Below, piece after piece: positions 36,070-43,930 of a stretch of DNA of 64,000 bases. This DNA comes from Treponema brennaborense DSM 12168 (GTDB lineage: Bacteria > Spirochaetota > Spirochaetia > Treponematales > Treponemataceae). The notes beneath the pieces were generated by a model. It was not told the origin of the DNA, made no database searches, and saw nothing but the letters and a program-made list of their open reading frames with translations. Where the stretch lies: NCBI RefSeq assembly GCF_000212415.1, contig NC_015500.1, positions 744,001 through 808,000 of the forward strand. The letters are read 5' to 3'. Positions within the stretch are counted from its first letter, which is position 1; each line of letters starts with the position of its first letter. A program made the position numbers and the translations under genes.

Positions 36070-37140
36070 GTGCACCGCGCCATTTTTGCCGCAGCGGTTT
36101 TCGCCGCGTTTTGTGCAGCGTCCGTACCGGTTGCCGCCGATTCGGCTAAACAGATAGTGGAACGGGCGATGCATGCTTCTGCGTCCGACGGTACTTCCGT
36201 TTACGACGTTCTGCGCGACGTGGAAAAAGCCGCCGCCGCGGCGAAGTCCGATTCCGACCGCCGCTCTTTGTATACGGTTTTGGGGTCCCTGAACGAGCAG
36301 GTGGGATCGTACGCGGAAGCCTCCCGCTGGTATGCGGCCGCCGCAGGTATAGCCGCCGCGCCGGCTGCCGGTACGCCCTCGTACACTTCCGAACAGCTGG
36401 TGCTCGCTGCTGTACGCACCGCGCTCGGCTGCGGCGACTACGGTACGGCGGAATCGTATCTCGCTTCGATTCGCGATTCAAAAAACGAAGATACCACTGC
36501 TTTGGTAAAATTATACAACGTATGGATTTGGCTGTGCCGTGCGGAGGATGAAGCCGGTTTGCTTGAACCGGTGGTACTGCTCGAATCGTACGCCTCACTT
36601 GCCACAATGGAGCAGGTTCGTCCGGCCGTCTATTTCACGCTTTGGTACGTAACCGGAAAATCCGTATGGGCGGAAAAAATAGCCGCCGAATATCCCGATT
36701 CGCCTGAACGGGCGGTCGTAACAGGTGCTTCATATTTGTATCCGGCGCCGTTTTGGTTCTTCGTTCCGCGTCTTGCCGCCGCAGAACCCCTGTCCGCCGA
36801 GTTTTTATCCGCCGTATCAGCGGAATCTTCCGCGGCGGCCGTTTTACCGCACGGGACCTCCGCGGAAGCCGCTGCCGAGAGCGTTTCTGCCGCGGGAGCC
36901 GCAGCCGAAAGCGCCGGCACTGTCGTCAAACAGCAGCTCGGCTTTTTCCGCAGCCGCGCGAATGCCGAAGCGCTTGCGGACCGGGTACGGGCGGCCGGCT
37001 TCGCTCCGGTCGTATCAGAAGAAGCGCGCCCGAGCGGAACAGTGTATTTCGTTGTAACCGTCGCCGAAGACGGCAGCGGTACAACCGGATTGAAGCTGAA
37101 AAGCGCCGGATTTGAATGCTACCCGGTGTTCGCTGAATGA
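36070..37140 (+). CDS. Exported SPOR-domain protein
   Basis: 356 residues from GTG 36070, with AGGAG about 8 bases upstream. A signal peptide ends near VPVAADS. The middle has helical tetratricopeptide-like character (LGSLNEQVGSYAEASRWYAAAAGI, LGCGDYGTAESYLA). The last ~70 residues are a SPOR domain (QLGFFRSRANAEALADRVRAAGF, then VYFVVTVAEDG), which in other bacteria binds denuded peptidoglycan glycans at division sites. It is very Ala-rich, especially at 240-285. With the LapA-type gene it may form an envelope operon. Confidence 0.85.
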   Translation: MHRAIFAAAVFAAFCAASVPVAADSAKQIVERAMHASASDGTSVYDVLRDVEKAAAAAKSDSDRRSLYTVLGSLNEQVGSYAEASRWYAAAAGIAAAPAAGTPSYTSEQLVLAAVRTALGCGDYGTAESYLASIRDSKNEDTTALVKLYNVWIWLCRAEDEAGLLEPVVLLESYASLATMEQVRPAVYFTLWYVTGKSVWAEKIAAEYPDSPERAVVTGASYLYPAPFWFFVPRLAAAEPLSAEFLSAVSAESSAAAVLPHGTSAEAAAESVSAAGAAAESAGTVVKQQLGFFRSRANAEALADRVRAAGFAPVVSEEARPSGTVYFVVTVAEDGSGTTGLKLKSAGFECYPVFAE

Positions 37141-37148
37141 TTTTTTTT

Positions 37149-37211
37149 GCCGGCGCCTTCAGCCAATGACAGTGCCGCAACCCGCAGCCGGCGCCTTCAG
37201 CCAATGACAGT
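37149..37211. repeat. Perfect 25-bp direct repeat
   Basis: The same 25 bases occur at 37149-37173 and 37187-37211 (period 38) between the SPOR gene and the convergent minus-strand gene. Each unit begins with the palindrome GCCGGCGCC-like core. The role is unknown; the rest of 37212-37271 holds nothing I can name. Confidence 0.9.
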
Positions 37212-37271
37212 TACGCGCTTGCTGATACCGAGGCAGACGCATCCTGCCTGAAAGAAAGCGAATCCGCCGTG

Positions 37272-38771
37272 CTACTGTTTTACCGCTTCGAGTTTGATGG
37301 GTGCGGCGTCTTTTTTGGTAAGTCCGACGGGCGTTACCGTTACCGGTTCCAGAATGACGGCGGTAACCGTTCCTTCTTTCGTTTTTTCGGCGGAGACAGC
37401 GTACGCTTCGTTGCCGAAAAATGCAGATCCGTCGGCATTTCTGAGCTGAATGAATTCCTGTCCGCTGCAGTAACTGACCGTCGTTCTGCCTGATTTTCCC
37501 GATCCTGTGTTCGTTTCATCGGGCAGCGAATACGTGCCGTTTTCAAATACGATGTGCGTGATTCCTTTAATATACCAATCGGCCGTTTTTTCAAGAATCT
37601 CTACGGCGGACTGCGCTTCGGTTTGTTTTTTCTGCGGTATGTTTTTTGCGGATTGCTTTTTATACTGACCGTCCCACAATGTGTTTTCTCCGATCAGCAT
37701 TCTGACGTCGTCCTGATTTTTGATTTTGATTTCATCGATGCCGGTAAGCGAAATATCGATGCGTCTGGTCAAGTTGGTAACGGATCCGTTTACCGTCGAA
37801 AGGTAAATACCGTTGCGGCGCAGCGTACTGTTCACCCAAGTGTACACTTCCTGCGAATCGCCGAATTGGAAAATGATTTCCTTTTCACGAAAATTAAAAA
37901 AGACGTAGCGGATTCCGTCCGCAGTATTGCTCGTTTTATACCACAAACCGTCCAAAAAATGAGCGAACGTTTCAACCGTTCCGTCCTGAATACGGGCGAG
38001 CTCTTTTGCCGTCAGTTTGGTACCGGCAACGCGGGTTTCTGTCGATTTGACGTATTTTTCCTGCCCCGGATTCCACGAATACATGGTCTGCAGCTGATCG
38101 AGTGAATTGCCGCCCTGCGACGAGTCCGAACTGTACACCCAGACCGGAAAACTGACGCCCGTCGTCTGCGCCGCTTCGTAAGAATCGTAGCGGTCCAGCT
38201 GCTGAATGAAAATGGTACCGTCGGATCGAAAATCGCCTATTTCCGTCAGTAAAAATTTGCCGCCGTTTTTTCCGCCGAGAAAGATTTTCATGACGGAGTC
38301 GCCGTTTTCGGCAAATCCCGAATAAATCAGTGCGTTTTTATGTTCGCCGGTAATATCCATACTGGTGTAGGAAAACGTTTTAGTCTGAATGATTTCGGTG
38401 TGAATTTCCGTCGTTCGTACGTATTGTCCCTGAAACGGATTATACAGACCGACCAGCAGCGTTATGTACGGATTGCTGATCCGTTTGACCGCGTTGATCT
38501 GGTCGTCGTATCCGTCGCCGTCGAAATCGATGCTGAGTGTGTTTATCAGCGTTTCGTCGCCCAGCAGCGGAATGAAAGAGGTGAGTACGGTTTCATCCGC
38601 ATAACGCGACTTTTCCGCCGCAGTTTCGGCAGTGCCGTCGGCAGCGGCCGGAATAACCGTTTTCGATCTGATAACGGCTGCATTGTTCGGCGACGCAGAA
38701 TCCTTTGTGGCGATAAAAAACGCCAATACCGCTGCTACGATAACGAATACGACAATAATCAAACGCTTCAT
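37272..38771 (-). CDS. Exported protein with DxDGD motif, possibly pallilysin-related
   Basis: 499 residues. It has a single N-terminal hydrophobic anchor (LIIVVFVIVAAVLAFFI) with no lipobox. After a linker comes a conserved-looking block, SIDFDGDGYDDQINAVKRI, a calcium-binding DxDGDxxD pattern as in FG-GAP/VCBS proteins. The rest is beta-rich with no catalytic motif. Treponeme databases contain a pallilysin-related adhesin family with this type of start; I suggest it only tentatively. The start ATG 38771 has no Shine-Dalgarno sequence, but TATGAT lies exactly 6 bases upstream. It follows the methyltransferase gene in the same direction after 12 bases. Confidence 0.6.
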   Translation of the reverse strand: MKRLIIVVFVIVAAVLAFFIATKDSASPNNAAVIRSKTVIPAAADGTAETAAEKSRYADETVLTSFIPLLGDETLINTLSIDFDGDGYDDQINAVKRISNPYITLLVGLYNPFQGQYVRTTEIHTEIIQTKTFSYTSMDITGEHKNALIYSGFAENGDSVMKIFLGGKNGGKFLLTEIGDFRSDGTIFIQQLDRYDSYEAAQTTGVSFPVWVYSSDSSQGGNSLDQLQTMYSWNPGQEKYVKSTETRVAGTKLTAKELARIQDGTVETFAHFLDGLWYKTSNTADGIRYVFFNFREKEIIFQFGDSQEVYTWVNSTLRRNGIYLSTVNGSVTNLTRRIDISLTGIDEIKIKNQDDVRMLIGENTLWDGQYKKQSAKNIPQKKQTEAQSAVEILEKTADWYIKGITHIVFENGTYSLPDETNTGSGKSGRTTVSYCSGQEFIQLRNADGSAFFGNEAYAVSAEKTKEGTVTAVILEPVTVTPVGLTKKDAAPIKLEAVKQ

Positions 38772-38783
38772 GGGCGTATCATA

Positions 38784-39536
38784 CTATTTTCTGCAAATAA
38801 TTACCATAGTCGCCGCTTTTTCATTGTAAGGAGAAAAAGCGAAATCTCCGTAAATTTCGGCCGAAGAAAAACCCGCCGCCAGTATGAGGCGTTTCAGTTC
38901 AACGGCGGAATACAGCCGCTGAACGAACTCGTGCTCTATGCGGCCTCCGGTTTCGTTATCTATCAGTATCCATCTCGATTTCAGCCCTTCCCAGGCACCT
39001 TCAACGGAAAATTCGGTAAGCACGGTTTTTCCGGCGCGCTCGAACCATTCTCCGGCGGTAAAATCCCTGACGGCGTTTTCCCTGCTGAGGCATTCCATAA
39101 CGAACCAACCGCCGCTTTTGACGGACTGAGCGATGTTTTTTAAAATCAGCATGTCTTCTTCTATAGAACTGCAATAACCGAACGACGTATATAAGTTGAC
39201 GGCGGCGTCGAACGGCTGCGAACTCACGTACGTGCGCAGGTCGGACTGCACTAAGTTCAGCGAAACTCCTTCGTCTTCGGCCGATTCGCGCGCGGCGTCC
39301 AAGTACGGTTTAATGTTGTCCACACCGGTTACGTCCAGACCTCTGAGGGCCAGTTCGACGCTGATGCGTCCCGGGCCGCAGCCGGCGTCAAGTATCGTGC
39401 TGCCTTTTCCGAGCCCCGCGATCGCGCATATTTTTTCCGCTATGCCCGGTGCTTCCGCCCAGTGCTGGGTGTCGAACATGATGGGGCCGTAATTGAGCCA
39501 GAAATTTTCCTGCTCGAACCATTGCGTGTTTTCCAT
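38784..39536 (-). CDS. SAM-dependent class I methyltransferase
   Basis: 250 residues. It has motif I ILDAGCGPGRISVELALRG, the acidic motif VTGVDNIKPYL, DLRTY and the post-motif FDAAVNLYTSFGY, followed by a C-terminal substrate region. The substrate is unknown; the layout resembles small-molecule methyltransferases. I start it at ATG 39536 (MENTQWFEQENFWLNYGP); the frame runs 60 codons further, but that segment is shadow sequence over the rplM promoter. TATACT lies 7 bases before this ATG, with no Shine-Dalgarno sequence. Confidence 0.88.
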   Translation of the reverse strand: MENTQWFEQENFWLNYGPIMFDTQHWAEAPGIAEKICAIAGLGKGSTILDAGCGPGRISVELALRGLDVTGVDNIKPYLDAARESAEDEGVSLNLVQSDLRTYVSSQPFDAAVNLYTSFGYCSSIEEDMLILKNIAQSVKSGGWFVMECLSRENAVRDFTAGEWFERAGKTVLTEFSVEGAWEGLKSRWILIDNETGGRIEHEFVQRLYSAVELKRLILAAGFSSAEIYGDFAFSPYNEKAATMVIICRK

Positions 39537-39598
39537 GACAAAAAGTATACCACCTTTGCCGCGGATATGTAAGACCCGAATCCTTCTTTTATCCGATA

Positions 39599-39628
39599 TT
39601 GACACTGATCGCCGTTCCGTTGTATATT
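39599..39628 (+). promoter_or_regulatory. rplM-rpsI promoter and long leader
   Basis: Consensus TTGACA (39599-39604), an 18-base spacer and TATATT (39623-39628). About 115 bases of leader follow before rplM, with a stem GTCCG (39660-39664) and CGGAC (39682-39686). A ribosomal-protein autoregulatory leader is possible; I do not recognise a named class. Confidence 0.7.
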
Positions 39629-39752
39629 TAACTCCCGTATATCTGCGCGGAAGCGTACTGTCCGGCGGTTTGCTCGCTGTTCGGACGGAGCGGCCTTGAG
39701 TCGATGCTGGATTCACGCCGCAAGAAAGAACTTATTTTAGTAAGGTATATAC

Positions 39753-40181
39753 ATGAAAACTATTTTCGTAAATGAACGAGACGCTGTACGTAATTGGTAT
39801 ATTATCGATGCAGCGGAAAAACCGCTCGGCCGCATTGCCGCAAAAGCTGCGACCGTACTGCGCGGTAAAAACAAGGCAACCTTTGCTCCTAACCAGGAAA
39901 TGGGTGATTTTATCGTTATTATCAACGCCGACAAAGTCGCCGTTACCGGCGCAAAGGCTTCCGATAAAATGTATCACCATCATACGGGCTTTCCCGGCGG
40001 ATTGAAGTCTCATAATTTTGCAAAAACGATCGAACGCCATCCCGAAGATCCGCTGATGCTGGCTATCAAGGGCATGCTGCCGAAAGGACCGCTCGGCCGC
40101 GCTTTGTTGAAGAATGTAAAAGTGTACGCCGGGGTCAATCATCCTCACGCAGCACAGAATCCCCAGCCGTTGGAAGTATAA
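39753..40181 (+). CDS. rplM: 50S ribosomal protein L13
   Basis: 142 residues, the standard size. DAAEKPLGRIAAKAATVLRGKNKATFAPN, MYHHHTGFPGGLK and MLPKGPLGRALLKNVKVYAG are L13 signatures. L13 binds 23S rRNA early in 50S assembly. AAGG lies upstream of ATG 39753. rpsI follows after 12 bases, the order found in most bacteria. Confidence 0.99.
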   Translation: MKTIFVNERDAVRNWYIIDAAEKPLGRIAAKAATVLRGKNKATFAPNQEMGDFIVIINADKVAVTGAKASDKMYHHHTGFPGGLKSHNFAKTIERHPEDPLMLAIKGMLPKGPLGRALLKNVKVYAGVNHPHAAQNPQPLEV

Positions 40182-40193
40182 CAGGAGTCTATC

Positions 40194-40586
40194 GTGGTAA
40201 AAAATATCGGAATTGGAACAGGAAGAAGAAAGACTGCCGTTGCCCGCGTATTTTTACGGGAAGGTACCGGTAAAATCGTTGTAAACGGTAAAGATATCAA
40301 TGAGTATTTCGCTACGGCAGAACAGATTCGCGTGGTAAAACAGCCGTTGATGGTTACCGCTTGTGAAAATAAATTCGACGTTCTGATCAACGTGATCGGC
40401 GGCGGTTTGAACGGTCAGGCGGGCGCGTGCCTGCACGGATTGTCGCGTGCGTTGACGCAGGTCGATCAGGAAAATTACACTTCGCTGAAAGCGAACGGCT
40501 ACCTTACCCGCGATTCCCGCATGGTCGAACGCAAAAAGTACGGTCAGCGCGGAGCACGCCGCAGATTCCAGTTCAGCAAACGTTAG
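40194..40586 (+). CDS. rpsI: 30S ribosomal protein S9
   Basis: 130 residues from GTG 40194 with AGGAG upstream. [40 protein letters not shown] and the C-terminal basic tail [14 protein letters not shown], which reaches towards the P-site tRNA anticodon, are all present. Its stop codon TAG shares its last base with the GTG start of recX. Confidence 0.99.
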   Translation: MVKNIGIGTGRRKTAVARVFLREGTGKIVVNGKDINEYFATAEQIRVVKQPLMVTACENKFDVLINVIGGGLNGQAGACLHGLSRALTQVDQENYTSLKANGYLTRDSRMVERKKYGQRGARRRFQFSKR

Positions 40587-41194
40587 TGTTTGTCGTTTCT
40601 GCGACCAAACAGATCTCGTCGGAATGCGTCCAGATAACGTTTTCCACGGGATCTTGTTTTTTTATACGATTCTGCTATCTGAAACAAGTTCCGCCGGAAC
40701 GTATTCAGCCCGACGCTCGGTTTTCGGAAGACGAAGCGGCCGACATCATGAACGCGTCGATCGCGTTCGGTGCGGAAAAAGCCGCCGCTGCATATCTGGA
40801 ACGAAGCGAACAAAGCCGCTATCTGCTGATCCAAAAATTGCTGAAAAAAGGGTTCGATCGCGACTCGATACGCTGCGCGCTCGATTATCTGGAATTTCGC
40901 GGCTATTTGTCCGACAGCCGGTACGCGCGGGCGTGGCTGCGAAACCGTGCGATCAATCATGCCGAAGGACGCGTCAAACTGCTTGCCGCACTCGTTTCTC
41001 GCGGTATCGAGCGGAGCATTGCACAGTGCGCCGTGGACGATTTTTTTGAATCCGTATCCGAAGAAGCTGCGTGCCTGCGCGCCGTTGAAAAATGCCGCCG
41101 TCAGGGAAAAAACGAATCGCAAATCGAAAAATATCTGCAGCGCAGCGGTTTTTCTCTTTCCGTAATCCGTGCGGCTTGTCAAAATTTGACATAA
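40586..41194 (+). CDS. recX: Regulatory protein RecX
   Basis: 202 residues. It is a modulator of RecA filaments, built of three-helix repeats: RYLLIQKLLKKGFDRDSIRCALDYLEFRGYLSDSRYARAWLRNR, GRVKLLAALVSRGIERS, and KNESQIEKYLQRSGFSLSVIRAA. I place the start at GTG 40586, which overlaps the rpsI stop as TAGTG; the first residues then read FVVSATKQISSECVQITF, fitting the RecX N-terminal strand region. A frame opening at 40427 lies inside rpsI and is not real. Terminal codon overlap implies re-initiation by ribosomes finishing S9. No recA is in view. Confidence 0.9.
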   Translation: MFVVSATKQISSECVQITFSTGSCFFIRFCYLKQVPPERIQPDARFSEDEAADIMNASIAFGAEKAAAAYLERSEQSRYLLIQKLLKKGFDRDSIRCALDYLEFRGYLSDSRYARAWLRNRAINHAEGRVKLLAALVSRGIERSIAQCAVDDFFESVSEEAACLRAVEKCRRQGKNESQIEKYLQRSGFSLSVIRAACQNLT

Positions 41195-41248
41195 TTTCGT
41201 GTCCCAAAAAAAATCCGTGAGTAAACCGGTTATTTTCAAGCGTTGTTT

Positions 41249-41277
41249 TTGATTTATTGCGGATAATATGCTATAAT
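41249..41277 (+). promoter_or_regulatory. Promoter of the signalling island
   Basis: TTGATT (41249-41254), a 17-base spacer and consensus TATAAT (41272-41277). A leader of about 85 bases runs to ATG 41370. The preceding 41195-41248 holds no feature; no clear terminator follows recX. Confidence 0.65.
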
Positions 41278-41369
41278 TTAAGAACGACCGTGCCGGAGAT
41301 TATCATGTATTCCGTGTTCGGTTCTTTGTAAAAATATCAATATACACACATTACATGCCGAGGTACATT

Positions 41370-41975
41370 ATGTCAAAAGATTTTTCAAAAACTGTCGTAT
41401 ATTCTGCGTTGGAAGTTGCGAACATATGCGGTGTTGCAAATCAGACTGCAATAAATTGGATCCGCAGCGGGTATTTGAAAGCGTACAGTACGCCGGGCGG
41501 GCAATATCGCGTGTATGCGGATAATCTGCTCGCGTTTATGGCGGAACGCGATATGCGTATTCCCGAAGAACTCGCCGCCGTCTGTAAAAAATATGCGGCG
41601 CAGCAGCAGAATATTTTGATCGTTGAAGACGACGAAGGGTTGAATTCGGTGCTCGCGTCGTATTTGACCAAACAGTTGTCTTCCGTTGAAATTCTTCAGG
41701 CGTTCGACGGGTTCGAGGCCGGCGCGCTTCTGGCGAACAAACGTCCCAAAGTGATCATATTGGACCTTAACCTGCCCGGCGTGGACGGCTTCGAGCTGTG
41801 CCGCAAAATCAATTCGTCCGACGAATTCGGTCACCCGTCCGTTATCGTTATCACCGCGCTGCAGGACACCGATATAGAACAGCGGGTTGCCGAGCTGCAG
41901 GTGGCGAGTTTTTTGCGGAAACCGCTTGCATTACCCGAATTGGCGCAGATCGCACGGGAGTGTCTGGACCGGTAA
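41370..41975 (+). CDS. MerR/excisionase-type HTH fused to C-terminal response-regulator domain
   Basis: 201 residues. Residues 10-58 are a helix-turn-helix of the MerR/excisionase type (SALEVANICGVANQTAINWIRSGYLKAYSTPGGQYRVYADNL). Residues 80-200 are a receiver domain with acidic pair Asp87/Asp88, phospho-acceptor Asp132 (ILDLNLPGVDG), Thr in VIVITALQD and Lys in FLRKPLALPE. This order, DNA binding before receiver, is the reverse of common response regulators. GAGG lies 6 bases before ATG 41370; ATG 41355 in the same frame has none. No histidine kinase is adjacent; the PP2C and kinase genes that follow suggest a link to that pathway. Confidence 0.9.
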   Translation: MSKDFSKTVVYSALEVANICGVANQTAINWIRSGYLKAYSTPGGQYRVYADNLLAFMAERDMRIPEELAAVCKKYAAQQQNILIVEDDEGLNSVLASYLTKQLSSVEILQAFDGFEAGALLANKRPKVIILDLNLPGVDGFELCRKINSSDEFGHPSVIVITALQDTDIEQRVAELQVASFLRKPLALPELAQIARECLDR

Positions 41976-42111
41976 ATCGGGCGTTTCCCGTCCCCTGCGA
42001 GTGTCGCGGTACGGAGCTGTTGTATGGGGCTGCGGGGCCGTGATACGGCAATTCACCGTTTTTTAATCGTATTCTGACGCACGCCGCACATACGGCGGAT
42101 ATGATGTGCGC

Positions 42112-43326
42112 ATGAACAGTCCCATTGAATTTGAAATCGCCGCGGATGTTTTATCCGCAGTCGCCGCGTTCAGTAAGGAAATCGCTTCCCAGCCGGTGAG
42201 TCAGGTTGACGCGGAGTTTTTTATCTCCGCAGTTCAGCGCTTTACCGGTCAGTTATACGGATTCCGGAACGCGGCGTTGTATTACCGTTCCGAACCGGAC
42301 GGTCCGGTTTTCTGTTCCCTGCCTGAAGCGGAATCGCCGTGCGAGCGATCTTCGTTTGAATCCCGGATTTCCACGCTCGGAAAAATCGAAACGGAATATC
42401 GGAATCCGGGAACTTTCGTAAAAGCGGAGTTTCACGCGTATCTGTGCGTTTCGTTTTTCATCAAAAAAGTATTTTTCTTTTCTATCGTCGTGTGCGGAAA
42501 AAAAAGTGAAATCAGACAGGCGGAACGGACCGCGCCGTTCCTGCACGCGTATCTTGCGTCCGAATTCCGGCGCGTCAGAAAAAGCAAAAAAGAATTGCAA
42601 TCGGTAAAAAAAAGCGAACAGGAAGCGTTCCTTCTCCGGACGAAACGGATTCTGAAAACGCGGAAATCCGCTCAGCGATGGTTCGCCGACGACGGCAGAA
42701 GCGCGCTCGATTCGGGTACCGATTTTTCCGGTTTGTATCCGTGCAGAAAAGACGTTTGGCTTTCCTGCTTGTGCGACGTAACGGTTCCTTCCGACGCGCG
42801 CGCGAGCGTACTGCTGATGATCGACGCGTATATGGCGATGCTTTCGCGCAGCGGCAGCGACGCGGAAACGGTCGTGCGGCGGATCGGGCAGGCGATTCAC
42901 GATAAATCGATGGAAATGTACGCGTCCGTCGTGTGCACGCTCTACGATAAGGGCAGCGGAACGGTTACGGTCTGCGGTGCCGGAAGCTGCCGCGCGTATT
43001 ACGTTCATCACGATTCGGGGCGCTGTTCCGAACTGGTTTTCGGAGAGCCGCTGGGCAGCAAAAGCACCGTTCCCGAAAAATTTCCGCTTGAAATCCGCGT
43101 GCTGAACGTTTCGCCGGGAGACGTACTGTTTTTATGCAGCGACGGAATCGCGACGGCGCAGAAAAAAAACGGCGGAACTTTTGAAAACGACGCGATAGCG
43201 GCGGCCGTAAAAAAATACGCGGCGCTGAGCGCTTCGTATCTGATGGAAAAAATGTACAAATTCTTGGACGATACGTGCGGAGTTTACCGCGACGACTGTA
43301 CGTGTCAGGTTTTCAAGTATGAATAA
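42112..43326 (+). CDS. SpoIIE/PP2C-type phosphatase with N-terminal sensor region
   Basis: 404 residues from ATG 42112 (GTG 42106 is a possible alternative). Residues 1-190 may be a GAF-like sensor (FRNAALYYRSEPDGPVFCSL ... HAYLCVSFFIKKVFFFSIVV) followed by a charged helical linker. Residues 205-404 form a diverged PP2C/SpoIIE domain. GTDFSG stands for the usual GGDFYD, DVTVPSDARASVLL for DVSGHG, then LFLCSDGIAT and YRDDCTCQVF, so the metal Asp residues remain although the glycine-rich loops are changed. TATGAT lies exactly 6 bases before ATG 42112 and there is no Shine-Dalgarno sequence. Confidence 0.82.
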   Translation: MNSPIEFEIAADVLSAVAAFSKEIASQPVSQVDAEFFISAVQRFTGQLYGFRNAALYYRSEPDGPVFCSLPEAESPCERSSFESRISTLGKIETEYRNPGTFVKAEFHAYLCVSFFIKKVFFFSIVVCGKKSEIRQAERTAPFLHAYLASEFRRVRKSKKELQSVKKSEQEAFLLRTKRILKTRKSAQRWFADDGRSALDSGTDFSGLYPCRKDVWLSCLCDVTVPSDARASVLLMIDAYMAMLSRSGSDAETVVRRIGQAIHDKSMEMYASVVCTLYDKGSGTVTVCGAGSCRAYYVHHDSGRCSELVFGEPLGSKSTVPEKFPLEIRVLNVSPGDVLFLCSDGIATAQKKNGGTFENDAIAAAVKKYAALSASYLMEKMYKFLDDTCGVYRDDCTCQVFKYE

Positions 43327-43372
43327 GACGGTTTGCGGGCCGTCTTTTCAGTGCATGTGTTACGGAGGAACG

Positions 43373-43930
43373 ATGATACAGATCGACGATGCGCACCGGT
43401 TGTTCGATAAAACCGATATGACATACCGTGAATTCGAAACTTCTTTCGGCATGATCCGCTACGACGCGCTGCTTTTAATGCAGAATCTGCCGGCGGAATT
43501 CGCGGAAACGGCGCTGCTTGAAGTACAGATAAGCGAACTGCTGAAAAACGCGATGGAACACGGTAATAAATACGATTCGGATAAAATTGTCCGTACCTGG
43601 AGCCGCTTCGACGGTGCCGAATTCCGGCTCATTGTTGAAGACGAAGGCGCCGGTTTTCACGATATAGAGCGATGGAACGAATGGGCCCGAATCCGGCAGG
43701 AATGCATCAGGCTGAAAAATACGGAAAAATTGCTGCTGTATTTGGGATACCAGCCGCAGGGAACCGCGTATTACGGCAGAAATGACGGAATAGGCGGCGT
43801 TTCGCTTTTTGCGGCGGAATCGTACTGGAATTGCGGAATCGTTTTTTCATCCAAAAGGAATTGCGTTGCGGTGAGCCGGATTTTTCCGGCTGATTTCTGC
43901 GACGGCGGCGCGGAAGAGGAGCTTCAATGA
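43373..43930 (+). CDS. Anti-sigma-factor-type serine kinase (HATPase_c_2)
   Basis: 185 residues. A GHKL ATPase of the RsbW/SpoIIAB kind: N-box EVQISELLKNAMEHGNKYD and G1 box LIVEDEGAGF, with a lid region containing GIGGVSLF. Such proteins phosphorylate STAS anti-anti-sigma factors or sequester sigma factors. It is longer than RsbW, with an added segment at about 110-150 (RIRQECIRLKNTEKLLLYLGY). GGAGGAA precedes ATG 43373; an earlier ATG at 43319 overlaps the PP2C gene and is not favoured. No STAS-domain gene is visible in the cluster. Confidence 0.88.
   Translation: MIQIDDAHRLFDKTDMTYREFETSFGMIRYDALLLMQNLPAEFAETALLEVQISELLKNAMEHGNKYDSDKIVRTWSRFDGAEFRLIVEDEGAGFHDIERWNEWARIRQECIRLKNTEKLLLYLGYQPQGTAYYGRNDGIGGVSLFAAESYWNCGIVFSSKRNCVAVSRIFPADFCDGGAEEELQ

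Noticed and set aside
40427..40585. Longer RecX reading frame starting inside rpsI
   Set aside because: It would overlap S9 by 160 bases out of frame; GTG 40586 gives the expected RecX length and N-terminus.
41976..42099. Terminator between HTH-REC and PP2C genes
   Set aside because: GCCGT/ACGGC and ACGG/CCGT stems before six T exist near 42040-42066, but they are only 4-5 bp; too weak to call.
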